Source: Thalassotalea_H sp040779345 (GTDB lineage: Bacteria > Pseudomonadota > Gammaproteobacteria > Enterobacterales > Alteromonadaceae). From it: 64,000 nt of DNA. A program made the translations under genes and the position numbers. The stretch covers positions 1 through 64,000 of the forward strand of contig JBFONU010000005.1 in assembly GCA_040779345.1 (NCBI GenBank), written 5' to 3'. Positions 62,113 through 64,000 of this stretch are shown here, piece after piece. The notes below the pieces were generated by a model that was not told the DNA's origin, did no database searches, and worked only from the letters and a program-made list of their open reading frames with translations. Numbering within the stretch: position 1 is the stretch's first letter; every line of letters begins with the position of its first letter.

Positions 62113-63552
62113 TTATCTGAATTTTTTATTATAAAGTGTTAATTCTTTTTTCATCATTGGCGCTAACATATATAAACCAATGATATTGGCGATCGCCATT
62201 GAGAAAAACATTGAATCAGAAATGGCAATCACCGAGTTTAAACTAATAGAGGCGCCAATTACTGTGCATGTACAGAAAATACATTTATATAATAAATCTA
62301 AATATTTGTTAGTGCCCATTAAATACTGCCACGCAATTGAACCATAGTATGCCCAAGAGATCATTGTTGAAATGGCAAAAAGTAATACGGCAATACTAAG
62401 TAGGTATGGGAACCACCAAATGACACTGGCAAAGGCTCGTGAAGTGAGTGCTACGCCATCAATACCTTCTACAGAGGTATAAGCGCCAGTGATAACAATG
62501 ACGAGAGCAGTGAGGGTACAAATGATAACGGTATCGATAAAAGGTTCAAGTAAGGCAACATAACCTTCACGGATTGGTTCATTAGTCATTGCGGTTGCAT
62601 GAGCAATTGACGCAGCTCCAACCCCAGCTTCGCTTGAAAATGTTGCCCGTTTAAACCCTTGTATCATTACGCCAATAAGCCCCCCAATAACGCCATGAGG
62701 ATTAAAAGCTTCAGTAAAAATTAAATAAAAGGCCGAAGGGATTTTTTCAACATGGTAAAGCACAATAAAAAGGGCTGACAGTAAATAAATACCTGCCATA
62801 AGCGGTACTATTTTTGAGGTGACTCTGGCAATGTTTTTAATGCCACCAATAATGACTACGGCGATAACGGCGGCGAGAATAACGCCAAATAACCAACCTT
62901 TGTTTTGCCAAAATGCACTGTCTTGGGCAAAAGCTATCATAAACTGTGAATAGGCTTGATTGGCTTGCAGCATATTACTGCCACATAAAGAGGCGGTCAT
63001 ACAGCAAATAGCAAAGAATGCAGCGAGAATTTTACCGAGTTTTTTGTGTCCTATTTCAGCTAGTCCATCCCGTAAATAATACATTGGGCCACCACGAACC
63101 ATGCCGTTTTCATCAATTAGTCGGTATTTAACACCAAGCGAACACTCTAAAAATTTTGCTGACATGCCCATTAAGCCAGCCAGCATCATCCAAAAAGTAG
63201 CCCCAGGACCACCTATAGAGATAGCAATCGCAACGCCTGCAATATTACCTAAACCAACTGTACCAGACAGCGCCGTGGTGAGGGCTTGAAAATGACTCAC
63301 TTCACCTAGATCAGTAGGGCTGGAAAAATCGCCTTTAATGACTTTAATACTGTGTTTAAATCCGGTGAAATTGATAAAACCAAAATAACAGGTAAAACAG
63401 ACAGCTGCGATAACTAGCCACAGCACAATTAAAGGAATATCAATAGAATTGACATTAATTGAATAAAAAATGATCCGAGTAAAAAGCTCGGCAATCGGTT
63501 CAAGCCAGCTATCAATTTGCTGATCAAGTGATAAGTGAGGTACTGGCTTCAT
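62113..63552 (-). CDS. AGCS-family sodium:amino-acid symporter
   Basis: This inner-membrane symporter of 479 residues has about ten to eleven hydrophobic helices and the AGCS signature block FQALTTALSGTVGLGNIAGV, with GGPMYYLRDGL and FSSEAGVGAASIAHA. It probably imports alanine or glycine with sodium, as expected for a marine bacterium. It is upstream of gabD on the same strand with 25 bp between, and 36 bp downstream of the WD40-type gene. Confidence 0.92.
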   Translation of the reverse strand: MKPVPHLSLDQQIDSWLEPIAELFTRIIFYSINVNSIDIPLIVLWLVIAAVCFTCYFGFINFTGFKHSIKVIKGDFSSPTDLGEVSHFQALTTALSGTVGLGNIAGVAIAISIGGPGATFWMMLAGLMGMSAKFLECSLGVKYRLIDENGMVRGGPMYYLRDGLAEIGHKKLGKILAAFFAICCMTASLCGSNMLQANQAYSQFMIAFAQDSAFWQNKGWLFGVILAAVIAVVIIGGIKNIARVTSKIVPLMAGIYLLSALFIVLYHVEKIPSAFYLIFTEAFNPHGVIGGLIGVMIQGFKRATFSSEAGVGAASIAHATAMTNEPIREGYVALLEPFIDTVIICTLTALVIVITGAYTSVEGIDGVALTSRAFASVIWWFPYLLSIAVLLFAISTMISWAYYGSIAWQYLMGTNKYLDLLYKCIFCTCTVIGASISLNSVIAISDSMFFSMAIANIIGLYMLAPMMKKELTLYNKKFR

Positions 63553-63588
63553 TGTGCACCTCGAAATAGATTAAGGAATATTACAGGA

Positions 63589-64000
63589 TTATTTTGCACT
63601 ATGAAGCGGCCAAATTTCAAAAACACCATCACTACTTATTGTTGCTATTTCTTTTGAATTGATCAGCTTAATAGTGATGACAGAAGCTCGATATTTTTTT
63701 TCATTTTTATAGGCCTGCCACTCGCCTAATAGAGTTCCATCTTTGACTTGCCAAAGCTGTAGCTTTTGTTTCGGGGAAGCACTTAATAACCATTTATTAT
63801 TATTAACGATTGCAGAGTCATTAAATTCAATAAACTTAATATTGCTTGATAGCTCAGTAAATTTTTTGCCTATTTTTAGCAGCCAAAAAAAACGATCTTT
63901 TATAGCATCTAGGGTAAATGCTACTTTTGCATCTGCGCTCATCACAACATGGTTAACCCGTGAGGCATGTTTAAAAGAGTGAATTGATTGACCATTGGTC
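63589..64000 (-). CDS. WD40-type beta-propeller protein, C-terminal part
   Basis: The frame is open through the window edge with no stop (T-N-G-Q-S-I-H-S-F-K-H-A...), so the protein is longer than the 137 residues visible. The repeats fit WD40 blades: LQLWQVKDGTLLGEW and ITIKLINSKEIATISSDGVF then EIWPL, with HASRVNHVVMSADAKVAFTL upstream. Beta-propellers of this sort are usually binding scaffolds. It precedes the symporter by 36 bp on the same strand and may share its transcript. The internal GTG/ATG near 63945 is not a real start. Confidence 0.8.
   Translation of the reverse strand, partial: TNGQSIHSFKHASRVNHVVMSADAKVAFTLDAIKDRFFWLLKIGKKFTELSSNIKFIEFNDSAIVNNNKWLLSASPKQKLQLWQVKDGTLLGEWQAYKNEKKYRASVITIKLINSKEIATISSDGVFEIWPLHSAK

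Noticed and set aside
1..64000. tRNA, rRNA genes and CRISPR arrays
   Set aside because: I looked for cloverleaf-type sequences with GTTCRA arms, rRNA-like blocks and regularly spaced repeats and saw none by eye.

Overview
The window comes from a marine gammaproteobacterium of the order Alteromonadales, most likely Colwellia or a close relative. This is inferred, not proven, from low G+C, the TTG/GTG starts, the gene set (prlC with a Tag-like glycosylase, gorA, polA, engB next to cytochrome c4, a PEP-CTERM protease, and a letAB/pqiAB-type lipid-transport operon) and the many secreted peptidases typical of such bacteria.

Layout. 1-559 is the 3' end of an IS3-family insertion sequence. It cuts into the last gene of an AT-rich module (560 to about 6140) of three tightly packed tyrosine recombinase genes plus a small fourth gene, all on the minus strand. 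That module in turn interrupts a Tag-like DNA glycosylase gene, of which only the first 58 or so codons remain (6135-6317). Then come prlC, a 1514-residue sensor with beta-propeller, PAS, GGDEF and EAL domains, glutathione reductase, a membrane-anchored XRE regulator, and a long AT-rich spacer with DnaA-box matches before polA. 18.7-24 kb holds a solute-binding-type periplasmic protein, a small RNA candidate, an SPFH/Arc pair, a prolyl oligopeptidase and a decayed TraB/GumN gene. 24-40.4 kb is rich in exported peptidases (three M16 proteins, a trypsin-like PEP-CTERM protease, an S10 carboxypeptidase-like protein, an M1 aminopeptidase) with TPR proteins, a HutD protein and a chemoreceptor. 40.5-46.6 kb is a thiamine operon (TPP riboswitch, thiC-thiO-thiS-thiG-thiDE). 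46.6-54 kb has a DUF418 protein, an eight-module MCE protein with a PqiA-type partner split into two genes, and a tetraheme cytochrome c4. 54.2-64 kb has engB, a small lipoprotein, a second small RNA candidate, a cytochrome b561-like protein, a hybrid histidine kinase, a CheZ-like protein, and a gabD/amino-acid symporter/WD40 group.

The most unusual signal is a pair of paralogous small RNA candidates of about 90 nt. One is on the plus strand at 19752-19841, about 1.1 kb past polA; the other is on the minus strand at 55384-55471, just past engB. Both have the same promoter layout (TTTAC(A/T), 18 bp, TATAAT), a 5' hairpin, an identical 15-nt segment, a hairpin with a pyrimidine-rich loop that could pair with ribosome binding sites, and a Rho-independent terminator whose sequence differs between the two. 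The conserved core with diverged terminators points to a real two-member sRNA family.

All statements rest on reading the sequence and the translations by eye. No database search was run, so family names rest on recognised motifs.
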